6,258 nt of DNA, taken from positions 1 through 6,258 of the forward strand of contig JANYEU010000445.1 of NCBI GenBank assembly GCA_025362915.1. The letters run 5' to 3'. Below are positions 1 to 5,700 of this stretch, one piece after another. The notes under the pieces were generated by a model. The model made no database searches and was not told the DNA's origin. It worked only from the letters and a program-made list of their open reading frames with translations. Positions within the stretch are counted from its first letter, which is position 1. Each line of letters begins with the position of its first letter. The stretch is from Chitinophagaceae bacterium (GTDB taxonomy: Bacteria > Bacteroidota > Bacteroidia > Chitinophagales > Chitinophagaceae). The position numbers and the translations under genes are program-made.

Positions 1-58
1 GAACCAGCGACCTCACGCCCCCCAGACGTGTACGCTAACCGGACTGCGCTACGTCCCG
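1..58 (-). tRNA. tRNA-Pro (anticodon GGG), 3' part missing
   Basis: Read on the minus strand, this folds as the first three quarters of a tRNA. The 5' acceptor strand CGGGACG is at 58-52 and is followed by TA. The D stem GCGC/GCGT is at 49-46 and 35-32. The anticodon stem CACGT/GCGTG is at 30-26 and 18-14, and the seven-base loop CTGGGGG puts the anticodon GGG at 23-21, with G at tRNA position 37 as usual for proline. The T stem begins GCTGG and the loop starts TTC at 3-1, where the window ends. The 3' acceptor strand and CCA lie outside. A first base C is also typical of bacterial tRNA-Pro. It is transcribed away from the neighbouring plus-strand operon. Confidence 0.93.
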
Positions 59-74
59 AGCTACAAATGCAAAG

Positions 75-82
75 CAAATATA
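75..82 (-). promoter_or_regulatory. Bacteroidota -7 box for the tRNA
   Basis: On the minus strand this reads TATATTTG, an exact match to the Bacteroidota -7 consensus TAnnTTTG. Its last base is 17 bases before the first base of the mature tRNA, which would leave a 5' leader of roughly ten bases. No clear TTG -33 box is visible about 20 bases further upstream, so the assignment rests on the -7 box and its position alone. Confidence 0.5.
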
Positions 83-132
83 AGCGGCAATCAGCTTTTA
101 CATTTATCTTGCACTAAATTTTGGATATATAC

Positions 133-1395
133 ATGAAGCTTCTTATTAAAAAAGCATTGATTGCCGATAGAAATTCCACCTTATTTGAGCAGACTAAAGA
201 CATCCTAGTAATAGACGGAATAATCACCGAGATAGCAGATGAGATAGTAGAAAATGCCGATGAAACAGTAGTAATGGAAGGATTGGCTGTTTCGCAAGGA
301 TGGGTGGATATATTCTCTGATTTTGCCGACCCAGGTTATGAATATAGAGAAAGTATAGAGTCTGGAGCTGCTGCGGCATTGGCAGGTGGATTTTCGCATG
401 TATTTGTGGTGCCAAATACAAAACCAAGCATACAAAACAAGCCACAGGTAAGTTATATAATAGAAAAAGCAAGGCAACTACCTATAAATGTTTATCCAAT
501 TGGAGCAGTATCGAAAAATATAGAAGGGAAAGACCTTGCAGAAATGTATGAAATGCAAAAAGCTGGTGCGGTTGCTTTCTCAGATGGTTTGCATCCAGTG
601 CAATCCTCTGGATTGCTATTGAAAGCCCTACAATACATCAATGCCTTTAATGGAACAATCATTCAATTGCCGGTAGATAAAAGCATCGGTTCTTTTGGGT
701 TGATGACAGAAGGAATTGTTTCTACACAACTAGGATTGCCCGGAAGCCCAGCCTTATCAGAAATACTGATTATTAAAAGAGATCTTGACTTGTTGAGATA
801 TACCAATAGCAAACTACACATTACTGGCGTTTCTACAGCTGAAAGTATTGCCCTGATAGCTGCCGCAAAAGCAGAGGGGCTGCCTGTTTCGTGTAGTATT
901 ACCCCTTATCATCTATTCTATTGTGATGAAGACATGGTGAACTACGATACCAACCTAAAAGTAACGCCACCATTGAGAAACAGGTCAGATATGATGGCAT
1001 TGAGGAAGGCTGTTGAAGATGGTGTGGTTGACTGCATTACAAGCCATCATTTACCGCAGAATTGGGACAATAAAACCTGCGAATTTGAATATGCTGCTAA
1101 CGGGATGATTGGATTGCAAACAAGCTTTAATGTGGTGAACCATTTACTCAATAATCTATCACCGAGCAAACTTGCAGACTTGATGGGAAACAATGCACGG
1201 AAGCTTTTTAATCTTTCCAATTATAGTATAGAAATTAATGGGATCGCTGACTTCACTTTGTTTACAAAAGCGGGGACTGCCACTTTCACCAAAGAAATTA
1301 ACAAAAGTAAATCTGCCAATAGTGCCTTCTTTGATGTTCCTTTGGCGGGCAAGGTAGTGGGGGTTTATACCAAAGGAAAGTGGAATAAGAATTAA
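133..1395 (+). CDS. dihydroorotase-like protein, probably non-catalytic (amidohydrolase fold)
   Basis: A 420-residue protein that aligns along its whole length with type I dihydroorotase, the zinc enzyme that closes carbamoyl-aspartate to dihydroorotate in pyrimidine synthesis. Landmarks kept are the small N-terminal beta domain (1-50), VPNTKP (93-98), LHITGVSTAES (228-238), KAEGLPV (246-252), TPPLR (278-282), GMIGLQTSF (324-332) and a C-terminal beta segment. The metal and catalytic residues are mostly gone. The HxH of the usual D-L-H-x-H-L-R reads DIFSDFA, with F61 and D63 for the histidines and A65 for the arginine. The HCED histidine is L179, the HVS histidine is G232, the TPHHL first histidine is Y259, and the DHAPH aspartate is S304. 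Only an Asp near 151 (FSDG) may remain. It is therefore probably a structural or repurposed homologue; true activity is unlikely. The ATG at 133 (MKLLIKK) is preferred over an in-frame TTG at 121 because family members begin near this beta strand. It is the first gene of a tight operon with DUF4199 (3-base gap) and a glycosyltransferase. Confidence 0.85.
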   Translation: MKLLIKKALIADRNSTLFEQTKDILVIDGIITEIADEIVENADETVVMEGLAVSQGWVDIFSDFADPGYEYRESIESGAAAALAGGFSHVFVVPNTKPSIQNKPQVSYIIEKARQLPINVYPIGAVSKNIEGKDLAEMYEMQKAGAVAFSDGLHPVQSSGLLLKALQYINAFNGTIIQLPVDKSIGSFGLMTEGIVSTQLGLPGSPALSEILIIKRDLDLLRYTNSKLHITGVSTAESIALIAAAKAEGLPVSCSITPYHLFYCDEDMVNYDTNLKVTPPLRNRSDMMALRKAVEDGVVDCITSHHLPQNWDNKTCEFEYAANGMIGLQTSFNVVNHLLNNLSPSKLADLMGNNARKLFNLSNYSIEINGIADFTLFTKAGTATFTKEINKSKSANSAFFDVPLAGKVVGVYTKGKWNKN

Positions 1396-1398
1396 ACA

Positions 1399-1914
1399 AT
1401 GATTGAACAACAGAAGACACATATACGGAAAGGGCTGGTTATTGCATTGACATTGATAGCACTGGACATTATTCTACAGCTAACGCATCAGAAACTACAA
1501 CCTTGGGTACTATATGTAAACAGCGGAATATTATTGGTAGGAGTAGTGATTGCATTGCAGTTAAAGACTAGCGAACCTGAGGAAAAGGTACAGTTCAGTA
1601 ACCTTTTCGGCTATGGGTTTAAGGTATCTGTTGTTACTGTATGTATTTTATTTCTGTACACTATCTTGTCTATTTATCTTCTCTTTCCAGAAACGATAAC
1701 CGAATTTTACAATCAAAGTGTTGCGCAAGCAAAGAAAATGGAAGGATATGATGCTGCAAAAATTACTGAGAACAAGGATATGGCAATGAAAGTAATAAGG
1801 ATAAGTACACTTTCGGGGGTAGTAATGTTTAACCTTGCAGTAGGTGTGGCGGGTGCATTAATAGGATCAATTATTAAGTTGGTTACTGATTCGGCAGTAA
1901 TAAATAAGAAATAG
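1399..1914 (+). CDS. DUF4199 family membrane protein
   Basis: A 171-residue protein with four predicted membrane helices at about 11-28, 36-55, 74-96 and 137-159. A polar stretch of about 40 residues (97-136, containing FPETITEFYNQS and a Lys/Glu-rich segment) separates helices three and four. The FSNLFGYGFK segment (66-75) leading into helix three and the overall size and helix spacing match DUF4199, a Bacteroidota family of unknown function. It starts three bases after the dihydroorotase-like gene stops and is followed 25 bases later by a glycosyltransferase, so co-transcription and probably translational coupling are likely. From what I recall, DUF4199 genes often sit next to this type of glycosyltransferase, which suggests an accessory role in envelope glycan or lipid-linked sugar handling. 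That is inference from context; the protein shows no catalytic motif. Confidence 0.8.
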   Translation: MIEQQKTHIRKGLVIALTLIALDIILQLTHQKLQPWVLYVNSGILLVGVVIALQLKTSEPEEKVQFSNLFGYGFKVSVVTVCILFLYTILSIYLLFPETITEFYNQSVAQAKKMEGYDAAKITENKDMAMKVIRISTLSGVVMFNLAVGVAGALIGSIIKLVTDSAVINKK

Positions 1915-1939
1915 TATATTAAAATAAAAGAAATCTTTC

Positions 1940-2884
1940 ATGGATTTATCAATTATAATCCCTTTGTTGAACGAAGAAGAATCTTTGCCAGAATTGTGTG
2001 CCTGGATAGAAAAGGTGGCTGCTACAAACAGGTATTCTTATGAAGTTATATTGGTGGATGATGGGAGTACTGACGATAGTTGGGAGGTGATAAAGCAACT
2101 ATCAGAAAAGAATACTAATCTGAAAGGAATACGATTTCAACGTAATTACGGCAAGAGTGCTGCCTTGAATGAGGGCTTTAAAGCAGCATTGGGCGATGTA
2201 ATCATTACCATGGATGCGGATATGCAGGATAGTCCAGATGAAATACCTGAACTAAGAAGAATGATTTTGGAAGACGGGTATGACTTGGTAAGCGGTTGGA
2301 AACAAAAACGTTTTGATAATGCATTAACCAAAAACCTTCCTTCTAAATTGTTCAATGCGGCCGCAAGGGCTAGTTCTGGCATTAAACTAAACGACTTTAA
2401 CTGCGGACTGAAAGCCTATAAAAGAAAGGTGGTAAAAAGCATAGAAGTTTTTGGAGAGATGCACCGCTATATTCCAGTGCTGGCTAAATGGGCTGGCTTT
2501 AGAAAGATTGGCGAGAAGGTGGTAGAACACCGTGCAAGAAAGTATGGAGTAACTAAGTTTGGCTGGGAAAGGTTTATCAATGGATTTCTAGACCTTACCA
2601 CAATCACTTTTCTTAATAAGTTTGGCAAACGCCCGATGCACTTCTTTGGATTGTATGGCACACTGTGTTTTATGATTGGTTTCGTAGCAAGCATTTATCT
2701 AAGTGTACATAAAATTATAGACACTTCTTTTTCTCTTACCAACAGGCCAGCATTCTATATTGGTCTTACAGCAATGGTAATTGGTATCCAGTTGTTCCTT
2801 ACTGGTTTTATAGCAGAGCTGGTATCTAGAAATAGCAGCGAGCGGAATAATTATTTGATAGAAGATAGGCTGGGGATAGAATAA
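1940..2884 (+). CDS. membrane-anchored family 2 glycosyltransferase (polyprenyl-phosphate sugar transferase type)
   Basis: A 314-residue protein with an N-terminal GT-A domain of family GT2. It shows the opening beta strand LSIIIPLLNEE (3-13), the nucleotide-binding VDDGSTDDS (39-47), RNYGKSAALNEGF (68-80), and the metal-binding DAD at 92-94 within TMDADMQDSPDEIPEL. NCGLKAYKR (154-162) follows in the acceptor region. Two C-terminal membrane helices at about 234-256 and 272-294 anchor it in the inner membrane. This arrangement is that of the DPM1/GtrB-like enzymes, which move a sugar from a nucleotide donor to undecaprenyl phosphate on the cytoplasmic face. Donor and product cannot be told from sequence. 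The length is normal and the key acidic residues are intact. The start is preceded by an A-rich stretch (AAAATAAAAGAAAT) rather than a classic Shine-Dalgarno, as is common in Bacteroidota. It is the third gene of the operon starting at 133. Confidence 0.92.
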   Translation: MDLSIIIPLLNEEESLPELCAWIEKVAATNRYSYEVILVDDGSTDDSWEVIKQLSEKNTNLKGIRFQRNYGKSAALNEGFKAALGDVIITMDADMQDSPDEIPELRRMILEDGYDLVSGWKQKRFDNALTKNLPSKLFNAAARASSGIKLNDFNCGLKAYKRKVVKSIEVFGEMHRYIPVLAKWAGFRKIGEKVVEHRARKYGVTKFGWERFINGFLDLTTITFLNKFGKRPMHFFGLYGTLCFMIGFVASIYLSVHKIIDTSFSLTNRPAFYIGLTAMVIGIQLFLTGFIAELVSRNSSERNNYLIEDRLGIE

Positions 2885-2890
2885 TAATAA

Positions 2891-2920
2891 TTCAAATAAA
2901 AGGATTAGTTCGTTTCTTTG
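2891..2920 (+). promoter_or_regulatory. possible promoter of the toxin-antitoxin pair
   Basis: TTC (2891-2893) and TTTCTTTG (2913-2920) are separated by 19 bases and each differs by one base from the Bacteroidota -33 TTG and -7 TAnnTTTG elements. Transcription would begin about 30 bases before the antitoxin ATG. A private promoter would fit a module inserted between two glycosyltransferase genes. The match is imperfect in both boxes. Confidence 0.3.
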
Positions 2921-2945
2921 TAATAGTTGTTAATTGCAAAAGATT

Positions 2946-2950
2946 AAGGA
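2946..2950 (+). promoter_or_regulatory. Shine-Dalgarno site of the antitoxin
   Basis: AAGGA lies nine bases before the ATG at 2960. It is a clear Shine-Dalgarno in a window where most starts have only A-rich leaders, and it supports the reality of the short reading frame that follows. Confidence 0.55.
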
Positions 2951-2959
2951 CTCATAATT

Positions 2960-3124
2960 ATGGGAGCAACAGTAACAATATTTAAACCCTCTGGTATTAA
3001 GAGAAAATTGACGAAAAAGCAGAAAGCATTTCGGGAACTTGTGCTCAATGGCCCAGTAATGACGGCAAATGAAGTTAAACTATACGAAAAAAGATTTCCG
3101 TGGATAAAGAAGATAACCGACTAG
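2960..3124 (+). CDS. small antitoxin of a VapBC-like pair (54 residues)
   Basis: A 54-residue basic protein beginning MGATVTIFKPSGIKRK and ending WIKKITD. It has no recognisable domain. The second half (LTKKQKAFRELVLNGPVMTANEV and on to the W at 48) alternates charged and hydrophobic residues and resembles the toxin-binding tails of Bacteroidota antitoxins that precede PIN toxins, with an 'L..PVMT..E...' pattern. The support for a gene is positional: a good AAGGA Shine-Dalgarno, an ATG start, and a 25-base overlap with the PIN toxin gene in another frame, which is the usual antitoxin-first order with coupled translation. By analogy with VapB it would bind and neutralise the nuclease. Only about 17 residues precede the predicted toxin-binding part, so a normal ribbon-helix-helix or AbrB DNA-binding domain is not evident and autoregulation may need another mechanism. 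The short length could also reflect N-terminal loss. Confidence 0.7.
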   Translation: MGATVTIFKPSGIKRKLTKKQKAFRELVLNGPVMTANEVKLYEKRFPWIKKITD

Positions 3125-3510
3125 TTTACTTAGATTCATCAGTGCTAATAGATTTTTATAGAAAAGTAAATAAAGAAAAGTCTTTTTTCAGTTTCTTGTT
3201 AAAAGACTACGACCTATTTTCGGTATCCGTTGTCACACAATATGAAGTTTATACAGGTGCAGATACTTTAAGAAAAGCATTTCGGGATAATTTCTTTATT
3301 AATATTGTCATTGTTCCTTTTACCTCTCCACTAATATTTACCTCAATTCTTATTGAACGTGCATTAAAGCTGAAACGAAAATCTATAGACTTTAGGGATT
3401 TAGCCATTGCTGCAACCGCATTACATAATAGAGAACCTTTTGCTACAATGAATGCCAAGCATTTTATAAATATAGATGGCTTAGAATTAATTATCCCATC
3501 GAGCTATTAA
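3100..3510 (+). CDS. vapC: PIN-domain ribonuclease toxin, VapC family
   Basis: A 136-residue single PIN domain, the usual VapC size. The acidic residues that hold Mg2+ or Mn2+ are in place: D12 in YLDSSVLIDF, E49 in TQYEVYTGA, and D100 in the 'RDLAIAATAL' motif. The last position of the acidic quartet is N118 in ATMNAKHF, followed by the usual 'F.NIDGLELI' beta strand. VapC toxins cut tRNA or rRNA at specific sites and stop translation; the target here is unknown. The start is GTG at 3100: no ATG precedes D12 in this frame and an in-frame TAA lies at 3076-3078, so GTG is the only common start that keeps the first beta strand. The gene overlaps the antitoxin by 25 bases and ends three bases before the family 4 glycosyltransferase start. 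All catalytic residues are kept, so the toxin should be active. Confidence 0.88.
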   Translation: MDKEDNRLVYLDSSVLIDFYRKVNKEKSFFSFLLKDYDLFSVSVVTQYEVYTGADTLRKAFRDNFFINIVIVPFTSPLIFTSILIERALKLKRKSIDFRDLAIAATALHNREPFATMNAKHFINIDGLELIIPSSY

Positions 3511-3513
3511 CAA

Positions 3514-4653
3514 ATGAAACAAAAAGTTATAATAATAGGTCCTGCACATCCTTTGCGTGGGGGTTTGGCATCGTTTGATGAGCGTTTGGCTCGTCAGTTC
3601 CAGCAGCAGGGCTTTGATACTACCATCTATACCTTCTCTTTGCAATACCCAGGCTTTTTATTTCCAGGCACCACACAGTATTCTTCTGAGCCTAAGCCTA
3701 CCGATATTAATATAAAGGTGTGCATCAATTCCGTAAATCCTTTCAACTGGTTATTGGTTGGCAATGAATTGCGCAAGCTTAAGCCAGCTATCATCGTTAT
3801 CCGTTATTGGCTTCCTTTTATGGGGCCTTGTTTGGGTACCATCCTTCGCTGCGCTAAGACTAATGGCATTACCAAACTTGTTTGCATTGCCGATAATGTT
3901 ATCCCGCACGAGAAAAGACCGGGCGACAAGCAGTTTACCCAATACTGTTTTAAACCAATGGATGCCTTTGTTACCATGAGCGAAAAGGTATTGGCTGATT
4001 TAAAAACATTTACCCAAAAGTCTTCCCAACAAATTATCCATCCATTGTATGACAATTTCGGGGAAGCCATTCCAAGTAGCGAAGCAAGAAAGCATTTGGG
4101 GATTGCTGAAAAAGAAAACATCATTCTCTTCTTTGGCTTTATACGTAAATATAAAGGGCTGGATCTGTTGTTGCAAGCCATGAAACTATTGAAGGAGCAA
4201 CAGCAAAAAGGATTGTTTGTAGGTTGCAAACTGTTGATAGCTGGCGAATATTATGAAGACAGGCAACAATATAACGACCTTATAAAAGAACTAGACATTG
4301 CCGACCAGTTGATCTTGCGTACCGATTTCATTTCAGATAGTGAGGTTAGGTATTACCTCAGTGCTGCCGACTTTGTTATTCAGCCTTACAGAAATGCAAC
4401 ACAAAGTGGCGTTACCCCGTTGGCTTATCATTTTGAGAAACCAATGTTGGTAACCAATGTTGGCGGGTTGCCATCTTTAGTACCCGATGGGAAAGTAGGC
4501 TTGGTGGCAGAACCAAATCCTGCATCTATTGCTGCCAAAATACAAGAACTATATGCCATTGGTCAAGAACACTTTCTGCCGCACCTACATACCGAAAAAC
4601 AAAAGTATAGCTGGAAGGTATTGGCAGATACAATTATTAGATTGGTAGGGTGA
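3514..4653 (+). CDS. family 4 glycosyltransferase (GT-B fold)
   Basis: A 379-residue cytoplasmic or membrane-associated GT-B enzyme. The N-terminal Rossmann-like domain opens with VIIIGPAHPLRGGLASF (5-21), whose RGG loop is typical of acceptor-side GT4 domains. The C-terminal domain begins near 200 with IILFFGFIRKYKGLDLLLQAM (203-223), followed by LLIAGEYYE (240-248), the YLSAADFVIQPY segment (281-292) and KPMLVTNVGGLPSLV (309-323), the nucleotide-sugar site. The classical E-x7-E is replaced by Q297 and Y305 (Q-S-G-V-T-P-L-A-Y). A QSG form of this motif is, as I recall, common in one bacterial subset, so this need not mean loss of function. Donor and acceptor are unknown; with the family 2 enzyme upstream, envelope polysaccharide or glycolipid assembly is the natural guess. 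It starts three bases after the toxin gene and ends in TGA before a long hairpin. Confidence 0.9.
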   Translation: MKQKVIIIGPAHPLRGGLASFDERLARQFQQQGFDTTIYTFSLQYPGFLFPGTTQYSSEPKPTDINIKVCINSVNPFNWLLVGNELRKLKPAIIVIRYWLPFMGPCLGTILRCAKTNGITKLVCIADNVIPHEKRPGDKQFTQYCFKPMDAFVTMSEKVLADLKTFTQKSSQQIIHPLYDNFGEAIPSSEARKHLGIAEKENIILFFGFIRKYKGLDLLLQAMKLLKEQQQKGLFVGCKLLIAGEYYEDRQQYNDLIKELDIADQLILRTDFISDSEVRYYLSAADFVIQPYRNATQSGVTPLAYHFEKPMLVTNVGGLPSLVPDGKVGLVAEPNPASIAAKIQELYAIGQEHFLPHLHTEKQKYSWKVLADTIIRLVG

Positions 4654-4658
4654 GTTGT

Positions 4659-4700
4659 ACGTTATAAGTATTACGTTTTACGTTGTAAGTATTACGTTCG
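4659..4700 (+). repeat. two tandem 21-base units (ACGTTrTAAGTATTACGTT..)
   Basis: Units at 4659-4679 and 4680-4700 match at 18 of 21 positions, differing at the sixth and the last two bases. The same words recur in inverted orientation at 4708-4738, so almost the whole spacer is built from ACGT- and GTAA-containing words. Short palindromic elements made of similar words occur, as I recall, between genes in Bacteroidota genomes; that cannot be checked here. Confidence 0.8.
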
Positions 4701-4738
4701 TTTCAATACGTAAAACTTACAACGTAAAACGTAATACT
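4667..4738. terminator. long inverted repeat between convergent genes, likely two-way terminator or mobile palindrome
   Basis: The arms 4667-4697 and 4708-4738 are 31 bases each and complementary at 30 positions; the single mismatch is A4691 against A4714. The loop is ten bases (4698-4707). The element fills the gap between the TGA of the plus-strand glycosyltransferase (4651-4653) and the end of the minus-strand anti-sigma-like gene (4745). A transcript from either side would form the same strong hairpin, so it can end or protect both mRNAs. No long T run follows either arm, so a classic intrinsic terminator is not proven. Its near perfection and internal tandem units also fit a REP- or MITE-like element. 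Confidence 0.75.
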
Positions 4739-4744
4739 CTTCTT

Positions 4745-5104
4745 CTACTTCACCCCATTCAAATGTATTATGTAGTAAGTTATTATTACTAGCACAAGTA
4801 TAATACCCACTGCAATTATCGCCCATTGGTTGGATGGCAGCTTGCGTTTACGCTTCTTATCTATCCTTGTTTGTACTATCTTATTCAGTTTTCTATTTAA
4901 GTTTTCTACCGAAGCCCCAATGGCTTCCTTGTTTTTGATGGACGACAATCCCTCTATGGCATCATTTACAAACCCATCTTCCATCATTTCCTTTTCTATA
5001 TGGTATGCTTCCTCCGGCGATAAATCTTCCTTTATATAATGCAGATAATCATCGTCAGAAAATCCGTCTTCTCCGTCAGATAATATATTATTAATGTTAC
5101 TCAT
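4745..5104 (-). CDS. single-helix anti-sigma-like membrane protein
   Basis: A 119-residue protein with an acidic N-terminal part, of which LHYIKEDLSPEEAYHIEKEM (21-40) followed by MEDGFVNDAIEGL (41-53) matches the 'L..YL.G.L...E...VE.....D.F..DA.EGL' pattern at the N-terminus of Bacteroidota anti-sigma and related proteins. A Lys/Arg-rich patch (82-88, DKKRKRK by its key residues) precedes one membrane helix at about 94-113, leaving only a few residues on the far side. This predicts an inner-membrane protein with its sigma-binding part in the cytoplasm and no periplasmic sensor domain, so signal input must come through another protein. Its ATG overlaps the sigma factor's stop in ATGA (5104-5101), showing coupled translation. 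Binding to the sigma factor is inferred from order and motif only. The gene is intact, with a TAG stop just before the inverted repeat. Confidence 0.75.
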   Translation of the reverse strand: MSNINNILSDGEDGFSDDDYLHYIKEDLSPEEAYHIEKEMMEDGFVNDAIEGLSSIKNKEAIGASVENLNRKLNKIVQTRIDKKRKRKLPSNQWAIIAVGIILVLVIITYYIIHLNGVK

Positions 5105-5541
5105 GATTGTTGCTTTAATTGTTTCTCCACCAAAATCCGCAGGTTGCGCTTGCCATTCTGTATGTAGCTCTTCACCTGCAAATTACTATATCCTGTAGTG
5201 CTGCAAATCGTTTGATAACTTTTCTTTTCCAGATAAAATAGCGTAATGCAAACTCTATGCTCGGCACTTAGTTGCGGCAAACATTCTTCTATTGCCGTCA
5301 GCGTTTTCTCGTTGTGCTGCATGGCAAAATAGTCCGTCTCCTCATTTTCCATCACAAAGTTATCCTCTATCTGTATAGTTCGGTTATTATTGCGCAGCAA
5401 TACCAAACAATGGTTTTTAGCCACCATATACAAACAGCTTTTAAAATAAGTAACCTTATACTTTTTCAGTTCGGTAATTGTTTTCAGAAATATCTGTTGC
5501 ACGGCATCCTGTGCGGCAACATCATCTTTCAGGTACTTCAT
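5101..5541 (-). CDS. downstream open fragment of the sigma factor (regions 2.2 to 4)
   Basis: 146 residues begin with ATG at 5541-5539, directly abutting the TGA. The fragment keeps core-binding region 2.2, the -10 recognition part of region 2 and all of region 4, but lacks region 2.1. A gene caller would probably report this piece as the sigma factor. No good Shine-Dalgarno precedes the ATG, so its translation would depend on ribosomes that finish the 52-residue upstream piece and restart in place. Whether a sigma factor split this way can work is unknown. Confidence 0.55.
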   Translation of the reverse strand: MKYLKDDVAAQDAVQQIFLKTITELKKYKVTYFKSCLYMVAKNHCLVLLRNNNRTIQIEDNFVMENEETDYFAMQHNEKTLTAIEECLPQLSAEHRVCITLFYLEKKSYQTICSTTGYSNLQVKSYIQNGKRNLRILVEKQLKQQS

Positions 5542-5700
5542 TCACACGCCATAAAGCAGTAGGGTATAGCGTTGTAGCAATGCACCAATCCATTTACTAT
5601 CCCCTTCGGAAAGATAGTTGGATAGCAGTTCTTCGTCAGTTATATCGTCGTATTTATTTGTAGGCACAGTATAAAGATAGCTTTTCCGGTCATTTTCCAT
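5101..5700 (-). pseudogene. ECF-type sigma factor gene interrupted by in-frame TGA
   Basis: Read from ATG at 5700 (MENDRKSYLYTVP), one continuous frame of 199 codons gives a complete ECF sigma factor except for TGA at codon 53 (5544-5542). Before it lie DEELLSNYLSEGD (22-34) and region 2.1, LLQRYTLLLYGV (41-52). After it come MKYLKDDVAAQDAVQQIFLK (54-73, region 2.2), YFKSCLYMVAKNHCLVLLR (regions 2.3-2.4) and the region 4 helix-turn-helix, from LPQLSAEHR to VKSYIQNGKRNLRIL. The family usually reads 'GVCMKYLK' here, so TGA stands where a Cys codon (TGC or TGT) is expected, one base change away. No frameshift is involved and the rest shows no decay. Possible readings are a recent nonsense mutation, a sequence error, readthrough, or stop-restart at the adjoining ATG. 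TGA is a normal stop elsewhere here (4651-4653 and this gene's own 5103-5101), which argues against recoding. It is followed by its anti-sigma-like partner. Confidence 0.85.

Noticed and set aside
1..58. tRNA as the attachment site of an integrated element covering the window
   Set aside because: The 3' end used by integrases is outside the window, no integrase is present, and the neighbours look like ordinary chromosomal genes.
115..123. TAAATTTTG as a -7 box for the first operon
   Set aside because: It has one base too many relative to TAnnTTTG, no TTG partner, and lies too close to the ATG.
121..132. TTG start four codons upstream of the dihydroorotase-like ATG
   Set aside because: ATG at 133 starts the first beta strand directly as in the family; the extra four residues add nothing recognisable.
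3804..4229. 141-codon open frame on the minus strand
   Set aside because: It lies wholly inside the well-supported glycosyltransferase on the other strand and has no protein-like motif; it is an antisense shadow.
4659..4738. Start of a CRISPR array
   Set aside because: The two direct units are adjacent with no spacer and the rest is their inverted copy; no cas gene is present.
5542..5544. TGA read as selenocysteine or as a reassigned codon
   Set aside because: TGA ends the family 4 glycosyltransferase (4651-4653) and the sigma gene itself (5103-5101). The expected residue is a plain Cys in a sigma factor, which is not a known selenoprotein, and I saw no obvious SECIS-like hairpin just after it.
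5272..5562. 96-codon open frame on the plus strand
   Set aside because: It is antisense to clear sigma factor coding sequence and has no recognisable domain.
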